From: Locusta migratoria
Taxonomy: Eukaryota; Arthropoda; Insecta; Orthoptera; Acrididae
Length of the DNA stretch: 64,000 nucleotides
Reading direction: 5' to 3'
Assembly (NCBI GenBank): GCA_026315105.1
Contig: CM048744.1
Location: forward strand, 312,921,270 to 312,985,269
Shown: positions 11,626 through 22,541 of the stretch, in pieces
Layout: the number at the start of each line of letters is the position of its first letter
Numbering within the stretch: the stretch's first letter is position 1
Made by a program: the position numbers and the translations under genes
Notes under the pieces: generated by a model
What the model saw: the letters and a program-made list of their open reading frames with translations, nothing else
Database searches by the model: none
Told to the model about the DNA's origin: nothing

Positions 11626-12470
11626 TTTCCACTACTCTCACTGAACCCCCTTCCCCGACTTGGACAATTCTGCACTTGGAGCTTTGGTTGGATTTGTCCC
11701 GTGATTCAAAAGCCTTCATTGCACCACTGATTCTCTATCGCCGGTCCCAAGCTCTGCTTGACACATTTTGTGGTGCAGACCATATTTACACATATGGTTC
11801 TTTGGCTGATGGCCATGCTGGATATGCTTTTGTTTGTGGTGACTTCATTGAACAGTGATCGCTGCCTTGTGGAAGCAGCATATGCGCCGCAGAACTGGTC
11901 GGTATTTTGAGAGCACTTGAACATCTTAGAGCTCGCCCCAGGGGGTCATTTGTCAACTGTAGAGATTCCCTGAGTGCGTTACAGGCCCTTGGTCAATTTT
12001 TTCCTAACAACATTTGGTGCGGTCAATCCAAGATGCTGTCCTTGCCTTTGGCGAGTCGGGTCATTCAGTTACTTTCGTCTGGACACCGGGGCACATAGGT
12101 ATACCGGGCAATGAACACGTCGATCAGCTGGCCAAACAGGGCAACACTTCACGATCCCTGGGCATAGGCCTCCCATAAACAGACCTTCCATCTGTTCTGA
12201 ATGGGCCGACTCAACCGAACCGAATAAGCTCTGTGTCATTAAGCCCTCCACCGCTGCATGGAAGACCTCACTGATGGCTTCTCGCAGGGAGTTGGTTGTT
12301 CTTTGTCGGCTATGTATTGGCCATACTTGGCTGACACAAGTTCACCTTCTGTGTCGCGAGGACCCTCCTCAGTGTCAATGTGGTGCGCCTCTGACAGTTG
12401 CCCACATCATGCAGGAATGCCCCAATTTAGTCGCAGAGTGACGAAATTTTAATATCCCTGATGACATGAA
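11600..12470 (+). pseudogene. J3 ORF2 RNase H and C-terminal knuckle remnant
   Basis: The first RNase H block reads DHIYTYGSLADG: the catalytic Asp of YTDGS has become Tyr. Further blocks are present in other frames: SICAAELVGIL, CRDSLSALQALG, and a GNEHVDQLAK segment at about 12108-12135. The C-terminal reading CQCGAPLTVAHIMQECPN lies at about 12378-12425. The loss of a catalytic residue and several frameshifts make it non-functional. Confidence 0.65.
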
Positions 12471-12849
12471 GCTTGCTTTAGCTGACAATGCCTCCAGCGT
12501 TGATAATGTTTTAAATTTTATCTGTGAGTGTGGATTGTACAAATCCATTTAAAGTTTCTTGTGTGTCCATCATTGATCTGTTCTCCATCCGCCTAAGTCT
12601 TTTAGGCAGGTGTTTTTAATGTGTACCAGAGTGGCTGGATGTCTTACTTATATTTTTGTAGTCACCCAGCATAAACACTCTTGTAATGTCTGTCCTTTTA
12701 TCTTTTCTTTGTTTTTCTTGTTCTTTCTAAACTTTGAAGTTTTAAGACAATTAATACACTGTTTTACCTCTATGACTGGAGCAAGGGACTGATAACCGTT
12801 GCCATTTAGTCCTTTCCAAAAACCAACAACCAACCAACAATTAATCATT

Positions 12850-13116
12850 GTTCTGTTTACCTGATGCTCAATAGCTAATTTTTTTATTCAGTCCAGCTAA
12901 TATTGTGGTATTTGTTACCAAATATATTATCTTTCAGTTATTATTAGTTAATGAAAAAGGAAATTGCAAGAAGCTGAAGTTAAATGTCTGTTAACTCTCC
13001 AATCTTTATTATCCATCACTCATCCAGAGTTCATCTGAGGTTGTACATAATTCAATTTTAATTAGTTCCTTTATTATTTTTTTGTTACTCAGCTGAAATA
13101 TTTTCTCTTTCATCAG
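12850..13116 (+). other. Intron end upstream of the first visible host exon
   Basis: Apparently unique AT-rich intron sequence ending in a pyrimidine-rich acceptor, 'ttttctctttcatcag', with the AG at 13115-13116. No repeat structure seen. Confidence 0.7.
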
Positions 13117-13370
13117 GTAGAAGTGTTCACATCCTGGGAGAGCAGTACCCGTGTGCTTGGAACAAATGGTGCCACATCGTATTTGGTAAAACTATTTTCT
13201 CACCTTATAGCACATGGCTACTTCAGGCAAGTACGTCGATTAGTTGATAGCCGAACACCTCCAGTGATGGGACCCAGTTCTACTCCACCTACACAATTGG
13301 CAGCCTGCCTTTTTGAACTAATTGCACGGCCACTTAATGTTGTCACAAGAGTTCCAGATAATCGTTTCAG
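13117..13370 (+). CDS. UBE3C: UBE3C-like ubiquitin ligase, internal exon (first visible)
   Basis: An exon of 254 bp, phase 0 at its start and leaving two bases (AG) at its end. Acceptor 'ttcatcag' precedes it; donor 'cag/gtagga' has GT at 13371. The peptide starts VEVFTSW and includes LVKLFSHLIAHGYFRQVRRLV and ELIARPLN. It aligns from memory with human UBE3C at roughly residue 172 onward (LEVF..., IHNGYYRSLYLLINS, ENVLKPL). UBE3C is a HECT-type E3 ligase that extends ubiquitin chains on proteasome-bound substrates; this part is the helical N-terminal region, not the catalytic domain. No earlier exon was found in 1-13116, so the upstream intron exceeds 13 kb. Identity rests on continuous similarity across all six exons. 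Confidence 0.88.
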
Positions 13371-13870
13371 GTAGGAAACTTCAGATCAACCTACATTTGA
13401 AACGACGGTTTTGTACATTTCTTTAAAGTGCTTAAAAGTACTTAATTTTTATACCAAGCATGAAGAGTTTTTCTTATTTTTTTTTAATATATATTTATTG
13501 AGACCCTTATAAGTTCTTATATTTGTATTTGCGGTTATATTCAAACAAAACTTATGAAAAAGACTGTATATAAATCAAATTAAAAGCAGTAATGAGGTTC
13601 TCTCAGATGAGTGCTGGTGTAACGGCTATCATCAGCTATGACAGTGTGTGCATACAAAAATTATACTTTTTGCACTTCATTCAAATTTTCCAGTTTTCAT
13701 TTGTAACTGTTCCATATTTTATTCTTTAACATTTTTCCAGAATCATATCATATATATCATTTACCTCCAAACACAGTCTACGATCTTAGTCTCATACACG
13801 TTGGATTGTATTGTGCATATGCCATCCAATTAGACACCTTAATGGAGGCATTCTTCCAGTTATTCTTCTT

Positions 13871-13871
<1 letters not shown>

Positions 13872-13941
<70 letters not shown>
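13872..13941 (+). repeat. (AAT)n microsatellite
   Basis: About 23 uninterrupted AAT units in the intron after the first visible exon. Confidence 0.95.
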
Positions 13942-13942
<1 letters not shown>

Positions 13943-14228
13943 TAACCACACTCTGTGCTCAATTTGTTTGCAACACACAAAATTATGACAAACTGATATC
14001 AATTCTTTCTTTGAAATGCTCCAAAAGATAACCCAATTATCACTCCGCATTGTCGCTTTCAATTGTTGTCTTCTCTGATAATACCAATATTCTATGTGTA
14101 ATTTATTGTTGCTTTTTTTTGTAAAGGGGAAGGGGAAAAAACACCAAGAGAAATAAATGGAATATTTGCAACATCCCATATTACTGTGTAACAGCATCAA
14201 TTTAATCGTTATGACATCAAAGACATGA

Positions 14229-14233
14229 TCACC

Positions 14234-14264
<31 letters not shown>
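14229..14264 (+). repeat. (CAC)n(CAA)n compound microsatellite
   Basis: A short run of CAC units passes into CAA units. Confidence 0.9.
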
Positions 14265-15322
14265 CCTTAAAACTTCCAGTTGTACTCTTGTTCTCTTAAT
14301 ATTAGTATCCAACAGATAGCACTCTTGTCCTTCCAGGACGACAAGAACAGCTATTTAGGAATTTGTCTACAGAGTTGTATTTTATTTCTTTGAGTAACCT
14401 GCTCCATTACATATTAATTTTAGCTTGTATTGTTGATTGCAAAATGGGTGGATATGGCTTTGAAGTTGAGGTTCATACATAAGATATTGAAGACTTTCTC
14501 ATAGTTGGGTTTGTATTTCTTGAACATTCTTTAATTTTTGCGACATGTGTGTGCATGTCATTTTAATTGATATTTTAATAATAATGATTCTAAAACATTC
14601 ATTTTGACGTCCTTCCAGAAAGAAGGGCAGTATGGCGAAACTAATGCCATGATTGCAAGGGGTGGGGGGACGACAACAATTTTGAACATTCATATGAAGG
14701 TAATTATTAGCTTCTGAAAAAATTAAACCAAAAATAATTCCACTCTATCTAGGTTAGTGTACATAAACGCAAAATAAGAAGAGGAAGAAAAGAACTGTGA
14801 GGTTTGAATTTAGTATCTCACAGTGGGGTGACAGTAAAATTTACTTTGGTTTCAAGCTGTGTTACATGTGAGTCATACAGAGCTAAGCTTCTGTTAATGA
14901 AGTAGGGAAGTCTACCGAGTGATTGCATAACACACCATATATTGTCAGATATTTAGAACAGAATAAATAAATTCAGAGGCATTACTTTTCACCACACTCT
15001 CGTACAGTTACATTACATATTCTCTCTAAAATGATTTATTATGACTGAAAATTCTCTAATTTTTTGTCAAGGTTAATTATTTTATGGGAACTGAAGGAAC
15101 AGTACAGGTCAATCCACTCCCTGTGAACACTGTTCTCTGATGTTCATTGATATATGACAAGATAACCACTACATTTTCTTTAGTTTTGTTTAAGGGAAAA
15201 ACATATACCTTCTTCATATAAGGTCCATATTCCCTGTAGGTGGTGTTCAGTATAGATCCCAAACATCTTTAACAGTATGCCAGTCCAAATGATAGAAGTG
15301 TTTACAATTTGTGTAATAAAAT

Positions 15323-15327
<5 letters not shown>

Positions 15328-15398
<71 letters not shown>
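15328..15398 (+). repeat. (AAT)n microsatellite
   Basis: Second AAT run of the same intron, about 23 units. Confidence 0.95.
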
Positions 15399-15400
<2 letters not shown>

Positions 15401-15803
15401 CATAAGTTACTCTTGTCCTAGCAATAAATAAGTGTTGGACTCCATATTTATACAGTTGATACAGGTGTAAATATGGATGATACATTTTTTGAAGAGAGGT
15501 TTTTGTGTAATAAACATATTAACAATTGGAGGTAAAAGTCGGGTACACATTTGGAAACATTCTGTATTTAGGTCTCATGGTGTGGAACAAAGCAGAGCAA
15601 GTCAGGTTGTGTATGTGTGCCAAGTGAAATAGCCATGTTCCAACAAAAAATGTGATGAAATATTTAATTTTAACCCCACAGTACTTTCCATAACACATTA
15701 TCAATGTTTCAAGCTGTAACATATTGGTTACATTACAATTTTATAAAATACATCACCTGTTGTTCCTCCTTGAAGTTTTCAGCTCACCTGCCATTATTAT
15801 TTT

Positions 15804-17483
15804 GGGCCGGTTTGTCAATGTCTTGTTAAGTTCCGGTTAAGATTTTAACTTGTCGTTAGCGGAGAAATGCATTTGTCAATGTATCGTTATGAGTTAACCA
15901 GATGTTAAAAGACCTCAAACTGGCCGTTAAGTTAACAAGTAGAATTCTGCTCATTACACGGCTAACTATTAGTTAAGTGAGAATCTGTATGAAAATAGAA
16001 AGATTCGAAAGCGCTAAAATACCGCAATACATTCACGTGATTGATAAGACCGATTTATTAAAAAAAAACAAAAAAAAAACAGAAGCACTACATGTATGAA
16101 AAACTAGTGTGAAATACACCTTCATTGAAAAATTTTATCGTCGTATTTCTCGCTCCATCCATGTCAGTAGCTAGCAGATGAGTTTGATATATTGCAGATA
16201 CGCAACATAACCTTAAAATTATTGTTGCGATATCAAAATACAAACTTAGGGTAACGACTAAATTAGTTCAGTGAGAATCGGTATGATGAAAATGGTTGGA
16301 AAAAGAGATTTGGTTGACAATGAAGATGATGTCAATATCTTAGACGATCTAGGGATCATTGCTCCTATAATGCGACCTAGACGTATTTATGTTCGCCCAA
16401 ATCATTTCGAATGCTGAGATGATGCAGAATTTGTTACGCTATTTCGTCTTGGAAACGCTACATGAAAAACTCTACGGCCATCTCAAGAGTCCAACAGATA
16501 CGTATTTTGTAAGTTATCTGTCATAATAGAAAACAGAATACATTATTTATGCCTGCAAGCTTATTAAATCAATATTTGGTTAAATTGTAAGACGCTTCTT
16601 GCCGGGCTGCAGTGGTTATGTTGGCACCAAAGGTAACGACGGCAACTCAGATGACCAACAAATGTTTTCTCGTGTCAACTTCAATTAAAACGAAAATTAA
16701 GAAAAAAATAATGGACAAGGGTATATACAAGAACCTGTCAACCATAGAGCAGGCACAGTATTAATTTTGCTGTGAGTGAAATGAACAGCAATAACATTTA
16801 CTCTGTAGCTCGTGAAAAATATTAACACAATTCTACACTTCATTGATAATCTGTTGACAACATAAGCACTGGAGCCTGGTGAGAAGCGATGTAAAATTTT
16901 ACCCAGTATTTACTTATGCTTGTTACGCCTAGTGTGAGGCCTAAAATGTGATTCCTTCCTCCGATCTACAGGAACAGTATACTTTTGCCTATGTGAAAGG
17001 TTGCACTAAGATACTATGCACTTGGCATGTTATTGTACTAAGCCCTAAGCATTTTTACTGTCCTAAATGTTCCATGGAAAGCACTGAATTCATTTGCCAC
17101 ACGTAATCATGTCGCTTTTTTCTTCTCCTTCCATGTCGTAGCGTCCGTTTTTTATATTCCAATGCACCCTAATATTTCTCTATTGAGGACACAACACACT
17201 CGCACTAACTTCTTATAAAATTCGAATTAACAACTATCTGCTAACCTCTTCCCTGATAGTTAAATAAGGGAAACAGCTGTTTATTCAGACGGCACTTCCA
17301 TTTGTTTCTATTGCCAACCTACTCGAAATATATCATACCTTCTTGTTTTCTCCAGGTTAGCAAACGAGAGGTGTATCTGGCAATGACAAACACAATGCAC
17401 TTAATGAGCACATTTAACTGGACGTTAAAGGCATCTTCTCGTTTACTAATGAGAAGATTAACGAGAGATGGACGAACCGGCCC
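15804..17483 (+). mobile_element. PIF/Harbinger-like DNA transposon relic
   Basis: A 1680-bp segment bounded by imperfect terminal inverted repeats of about 29 bp. The left end begins 'gggccggtttgtcaatgtct' and the reverse complement of the right end begins 'gggccggttcgtccatctct'. Flanking triplets are 'ttt' and 'taa', near the TWA duplication expected for Harbinger but not identical. The inside holds a broken frame with RPRRIYVRPNHFE, the RxxxFE-type start of Harbinger transposases. The remaining transposase is not recognisable, so the copy is non-autonomous or decayed. Confidence 0.65.
16283..16510 (+). pseudogene. Harbinger transposase N-terminal remnant
   Basis: From the ATG at 16283 the reading gives MVGKRDLVDNEDDVNIL, then RPRRIYVRPNHFEC, a TGA stop at 16415-16417, and in the same frame DDAEFVTLFRLGNAT before another stop. 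The order 'R-x-x-(F/Y)-F-E ... D-x-x-F-x-x-x-F-R-(L/F)' is the N-terminal signature of PIF/Harbinger DDE transposases. The catalytic DDE core is absent downstream. Confidence 0.6.
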
Positions 17484-18780
17484 TAAATTATATTTATTAC
17501 ACTTTTTGGGTTCTTTGACCTCAAAGGAACTACAAAGTGCGTCTTCACGTTATATTCACTGCTTTTATTACATCAGAATGCAATTAGTACACCATTACAG
17601 CATCACTTCACTACATAATTTGAGTATCGGAGCATGACTCTATAATGACTGACTACATTCTGACTTGAGTACTTGACTACATCTTGATCAAGACTTGAGT
17701 ACTTGACTCCTTTGCGTCTATCATGTGTGCATATTTATACATAATGTTGTATTCTAGAATGTTCCAGAACATATTTTACATTGTAGTTACTGAGTTCCAT
17801 TATCTGATAAACATAAATCCAACACAAACAAGAAGTACAGTCAGTAATTCAGTACAAACGAAAAGTATTTTTAAAAGTACTTACATAACAAATTGAAAGA
17901 AATTATGCAAATTATGACTATTATGACTATTGTTTACATAATTAAAAGGTCCTGCCACAAATAGGCCATCTCAAACTGTTTACTATATTTCAAATAATAT
18001 CTGCTAATGTTAGCGAGTATATTCCACTAATAATAATTGCATAATCTTGCAATCTGAAATTATTGAAACAAGAGTAATTTAACAGAAAGATCCAGATAGT
18101 AAAGTTAATGGTTTGACAAGGTATTTTCGTAGTGTATACATAAGCCGTCTGTAAATATATTCATAGTTGTACAAAGTTAGACTCATTACATACGAAATTG
18201 TAGTTGATATCCCGATCTTCACTTAACCAAACAAACGGATTCCCTAATACTAAAGACATTGCAAAGGAAATAGTAATTTTAATTAAAATCGTGGGGCTGG
18301 CTAGTTGGATCGGTGAATGTAAATGGATCATGTTACATTGTAAAAAGTAATAACATGTTTCTATCAGAATTTCTGTGCTATTAAACCACAGGACATAAAC
18401 CATATAACAATGTCCCCTTGCAGTATAACATCACACAAGGCCAGCTACATAATCAAATCGCCTGCCATGCAGACGTGATACTTTTAACACACTTGCAAAC
18501 ACAATGAATCAGACACTCGCTTCAATTACAGCAGTATTAATTTAGTTCATTGTTTTCCACCTCTCATTGGTTACATAGCCAATGGATGTGCGAATGTAAA
18601 GCATTGCCAACATATGACCACTTCCGAAGCACCATCAACACTTGTTCCAATTACCTGTACAACTTGAGCAAAGACTGTATATTTATCTTATGAATTTGCT
18701 GCTTCATTGTGCTGCCACTTTTATTAATCTTCATTGCAATAATGATGATACTGACTATTATTGGTTTTATTACTTTTCAG
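17484..18780 (+). other. Intron sequence, nothing firmly recognised
   Basis: AT-rich DNA with a locally repeated phrase 'gacttgagtacttgactac' (about 17660-17710). An 80-codon frame on the - strand at 18161-18403 has no recognisable motif. The stretch ends in the acceptor 'tattacttttcag' of the next exon. Confidence 0.5.
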
Positions 18781-19004
18781 TGCACTGGTTCTGCAAGGTT
18801 TATGTCAGCACATCTTGGCATCTCCAATGACCAAAGCAGTGGAGATGTTCATCATACCAGCTCTGGTTGATTTGCCTCTCTTCCCATTCCGTGAACTTCT
18901 TGATGCACTGAGACATTGTGAAGGATTTGCTGAAGGAGAAGGCAGTGTCCAAAGATCTACATCACTTCTTTTTTCTGTTTTATCACTCGAGAAGAAACAT
19001 TTCA
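18781..19004 (+). CDS. UBE3C: UBE3C-like ubiquitin ligase, second visible exon
   Basis: A 224-bp exon. Its first base completes the AG left by the previous exon (AGT, Ser); it ends with one spare base, before the donor 'ttca/gtaaga' (GT at 19005). The peptide ALVLQGLCQHILASPMTKAV and EMFIIPALVDLPLFPFRELL corresponds to the human UBE3C segment FTAFTEEFLAAPFTDQ..HFIIPALAD...FPYEPFL, ending near FSVLSLEKKHF. It continues the helical N-terminal half of the protein. Phase agreement with both neighbours and the conserved FIIPAL stretch make the call firm. Confidence 0.9.
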
Positions 19005-19519
19005 GTAAGATTTACTTGTTTAATAAAACTTAAAAAAGTACTAGTATCTAAAATGCAAACAGAATGGTTTAATTTTAATGCTACCTATGCTAAGCATTTA
19101 GTTGACAAAAAAATGAATATCGCTGAAGCTATATTGTCCAATATAGTGTGATAAAAAATTAATGAAACATTGAGAATGAAAGTAGATTATTAATAAGAGA
19201 TTAAAGTAGATTCATATTGAGCTGTAATTTAGGGAGTGTCCAGTAACATATTTGTGGCAAGTGATGAACTGATAAAGATGTACCAGGGTTGTCAAATTTT
19301 ACCGCTTGGTGCATGCAACAAACCAAATGATGGGGTTGTCACTACTCTGAAGATGAAACCTGTAACAGTGTACAGAAAAAAAAAAGGAAAAGAAAATGCA
19401 GCTGAGGAAAAGTATGATAGTTAAAAAAACCTCTCCTTAAATATTAGAATAACTGGAGGAGATGTCTTATTATCTCTCCCAGTTCTCTTCCTTCTCGCCC
19501 TAACTCCTCGCCACTCCCT
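19005..19519 (+). other. Intron sequence, nothing recognised
   Basis: AT-rich intron following the GTAAGA donor. A 62-codon open frame at 19236-19424, Lys-rich at its end, matches nothing I know. Confidence 0.5.
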
Positions 19520-21022
19520 TATCTTGTCCTTCCCCCCCCCCCCCCCCTTTTCTACGTATTTCCTTTTACGTCAGCCCAGCTGCTCCCATGGTTGTGACAG
19601 TCTTCATGATTTTGCTCTCCTTGCTGTTTCCTCCCATTTTTTGGCCCAGTTTGGTTCACCTTGGGGGGTTCACCTTGGGGGTTTCACCTCCATTACAAAA
19701 TTTCAGATAGTGTGTGTGCCATTTGGGGAAGAACTCCCTACCTAGCCACTTTGATGCAAATCCCCCTCCCTTCCTTTCCCCATTCCCTCTGTGCTATAGC
19801 CATATAACCCACCAGACCCCCATCAAGCATAGCCAGTCAGTGTCAGGAGTCTGTCATGTACCCTTCTGGCTGAGCTCCCTGACAACACAGGGACTACACT
19901 ACCGGTACCGTAGGTTTAATACCCCATGTATGCTTAAGAGTGGTTATCTATCCTATTGGGGTATCAGAACTCCTGACAATGACCTACATGCCAGATGGTC
20001 CTTGCTGTGTTGAGTGGCACTCATGTGAAGTGGGTAATGCCAGGGTGAACACTTCACACACAAATTGAAGCATGTGAAGGTTCCTGAAAGCTCTCCTGTG
20101 GCCAAACTCTCTTTGGAATGGAATAGTTCTTCTTCAGTCCCTGTCTTTCCTTCCATGGTCTTCCCCTCCTCGTTACACCCTGGGAATAGGGTCAGTATGG
20201 ACAAGGAGACATTTGCTGATACCAAACCTCTCTTCTTTCTAGAAAATACAGAAGATAAGTTTAGTGAAGTTGAGGTTCTGTCATCATCCAAACATCTTCT
20301 GCTAATCAGTCAGCTGCACTTTGAGCCTGTCAACAATTACTAGACATCTGAATTAGCATCACACCTCACCAGTCCCCAAATATGACCCAAGGAGTTACTT
20401 CCCATAGGGACCTTGTTCTGCAATCAGATGAGGAACTCTAGGAAAATCTGGTACAGCACAGCATTCATTTTGTTCACCACATCAGAGGCCTGAAGTGTAT
20501 ATAGTCTAGACACTGCTGCTTCCATCCTGGCTTTTGAAGGGGATACTCTGGAGTCACTGTTGTGATACAGAGATGCAATGTAAAGTCATACATCTCGCCA
20601 AGTATTCACTGTTTCTGTTTTGGTCACATGCCCTCGAGGTGCAACACCAACCCTGCTTGTGGTGATTGTGGCCACCCCTCCATACAGGGAGCTCTTTCAC
20701 TCTGCCGCCTAGTTGTGTGAATTGCCATGGCCCATATGCCTCTCACTTGTCGGATTACTCTGTGTAAAAATAAATAAATAAATTTCAAGAATCTTGAGCG
20801 TCTCTCCTATTTTTGCAAGAAATTTGTCTCTACCACCATTGTTAACATTGATATTTGCCTTTTTATTGCCACTTTCCCCATTCCCTCCTCCCTAATCATC
20901 ATCTGTTACACTATCCTGTCCTCCCTGGCACTTACTGCTCCTCAGCTTTAAGGTACTGCCCTCCCCACCCTGTCCTATCCCCCTTTCTTACCACTCCCCT
21001 GCCCCTACCACCACCTCAGCGA
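19520..21022 (+). mobile_element. Old jockey-type LINE copy J4, left part (5' UTR and ORF1 remnant)
   Basis: Heavily decayed sequence resembling a jockey 5' UTR ('ggggtatcagaactcctgac' at about 19958) and ORF1. About 20250-20560 reads in broken frames to SILAFEGDTLES. The knuckle HCFCFGHMPSRC with CGDCGHP follows at about 20607-20680. A short 'aaataaataaat' tract lies at about 20768. The copy is split by J5, and its continuation is at 24526. Confidence 0.6.
21007..21022 (+). repeat. Left target-site duplication of J5
   Basis: 'accaccacctcagcga' here recurs exactly at 24526-24541 after the J5 tail. Part of the CCA repetition at the right copy could belong to the J5 tail, so the true duplication may be nearer 13 bp. 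Confidence 0.85.
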
Positions 21023-21072
21023 TATTTCACTGGTCGGCGTATGACGACCTCTGCGATAGCGACTACTTTCCG

Positions 21073-21864
21073 TTGATCCTTTCACTTCCCTCACGCCTAC
21101 CACGAGCCAGGGTACCCCGCTGGGTATTCCGTCGTGCTAATTGGCCGCTATATACATCCCAGGTTGTGTTCCCATCTTCCCCCTCAGGCTGTATAGATGA
21201 TATTATAAGCCAAATGACCAACATGATCACCCAAGCTGCCAACGCCGCTGTTCCCCGGTCGACAGGCCCTCCTACTCGCCGGCCTGTCCCTTGGTGGAAT
21301 GCAACTGTTGCCGCAGCCATTCGCGAGCGCCGTAGGGCCTTGCAACATCTTAAGCGCCATCCATCGCTCGCTGGTCTAATAAATTTCAAACGTCTGCGTG
21401 CCAGAGCTCGTTACTTAATCAAACAAAGTAAGCGGACATGCTGGGAGCATTTTGTCTCCTCGTTGGGTTCTTCTGTCCCTTTGACAAGAGTGTGGGCTAT
21501 GCTCCGATCTATCCAAGGTAGCTGGCGGCCGTCTTCCGTCCCTGGTCTTGCCCTGCCTGATGGGGTCTGCACGGAGCCATCTGTTGTTGCAGAACATCTT
21601 GCAACTCACTTCGCCAATGTCTCGGCGACAACTTCATATCCGGCGACCTTTCTCCTTCAGAAACACCAGGCCGAAACCTTCAAATTAGGCTTTACTTCTC
21701 ACCAGGTGGAACCATATAATGAACCTTTTACTGACTGGGAGCTGTCGCTGGCCCTCTCCTCTTCTCGTGATTCAGCACCTGGCCCTGACGATATCCATAA
21801 TCAATTGCTGAAACACCTTAACCCCTCACAACGACAATTTCTCCTAAAAGTTTTTTTCTCCTAA
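21073..21864 (+). pseudogene. J5 ORF2 first open segment: endonuclease end, linker and RT start
   Basis: 263 codons from the endonuclease/RT linker (VPRWVFRRANWPLY, RPVPWWNATVAAAIRERR) into the RT start (SSRDSAPGPDDIHNQLLKHL). The frame ends at 21864 because the 17-bp unit 'ctcctaaaagttttttt' at 21841 is immediately repeated at 21858, which shifts the reading. Immediately past the duplication the same protein continues as FNRIWLQGVFPSQW, so this is the only lesion at the junction. Confidence 0.85.
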
Positions 21865-21893
21865 AAGTTTTTAACCGTATTTGGCTTCAAGGG

Positions 21894-22541
21894 GTGTTCC
21901 CCTCCCAGTGGAGGGAGAGTATTGTGGTCCCTGCCCTCAAGCCTGGCAAGGACCCGTCGGCGCTGGACAGTTATCGACCAATAAGCCTGACAAGTGTCCC
22001 CTGTAAACTACTTGAGCGGATGGTAGCCCGCAGATTATGCTGGGTTCTTGAATCCCGGGGACTTCTCTCACCTTACCAGTGTGGGTTCCGGGAGGGACGA
22101 TCCCCTATTGACCATTTACTTCGACTGGAGACTGCGATCAGACAGGCCTTCTCTAAAAGACATCATCTGGTAGCAGTCTTCTTCGATCTGCATAAGGCGT
22201 ACGACACTGCTTGGCGTCGTCATATTTTACGTTCTCTTCATGACTGGGGCCTCAGAGGCTCCTTACCAATTTTTATCCGTCAGTTTTTATCCCACCGCCT
22301 GTTCCGTGTCAGAGTTGGCTCTTCCTTTAGCTCCCCTCGGATACAGGAGAACGGTGTTCCCCAGGGCTCAGTGTTGAGTGTTACACTTTTTCTAATCGCC
22401 ATCAATGGGTTGGTGAGCTCTGTTGGGTCACTGGTAACCCCGGCATTGTATGTCGACGACTTTTGCATATGGTACAGCTCCTACTCATTAGCCTCTACTG
22501 AACGTCAGCTCCAGAGCGCCATTCGGCGGGCTTCAGTGTAG
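21894..22541 (+). pseudogene. J5 ORF2 second open segment: RT palm
   Basis: This segment covers the RT palm: SYRPISLTSVPCKLLERMV, YQCGFREGRSPIDHLLRLE, VFFDLHKAYDTAW, ENGVPQGSVLSVTLF and the catalytic ALYVDDFCIWYSS. All three catalytic Asp positions are present. It ends at TAG (22539-22541), where related copies have a Trp in the '(W)A-SHGFQFS' stretch, so it is a simple TGG-to-TAG change. The next open segment is in the same frame. Confidence 0.85.

Larger units (their letters stand above)
6641..12839 (+). mobile_element. Near full-length but decayed jockey-type LINE copy J3
   Basis: The copy runs from a 5' UTR starting 'cccctcaggggcttagc' to a 3' tail 'ccaaccaacaa' near 12839. Imperfect target duplications flank it: 'attagtcatt' at 6631-6640 and 'attaatcatt' at 12840-12849 (9 of 10 bases equal). 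Between them lie, in order, ORF1 (about 7220-8050), endonuclease (about 8225-9110), RT (about 9380-10664), an inserted CR1-like LINE (10665-11278), then RNase H and the C-terminal knuckle (11600-12470). All domains are broken by stops and frameshifts. This is the only jockey copy here that keeps its 5' end. Confidence 0.75.
13371..15803 (+). other. Intron sequence with microsatellites, no recognised element
   Basis: AT-rich intron DNA. Apart from the trinucleotide repeats listed separately I see no coding remnant or terminal-repeat structure. Short open frames here are not supported by any motif. Confidence 0.6.

Noticed and set aside
1..13116. Earlier UBE3C-like exons (IQ-type N-terminus)
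   Set aside because: None seen; all coding-like readings here are LINE-derived.
13872..15398. CRISPR-like spaced repeats
   Set aside because: Only simple trinucleotide runs; no repeat-spacer pattern exists anywhere in the window.
18161..18403. 80-codon open frame on the - strand
   Set aside because: No motif, no splice context and AT-rich intron composition.
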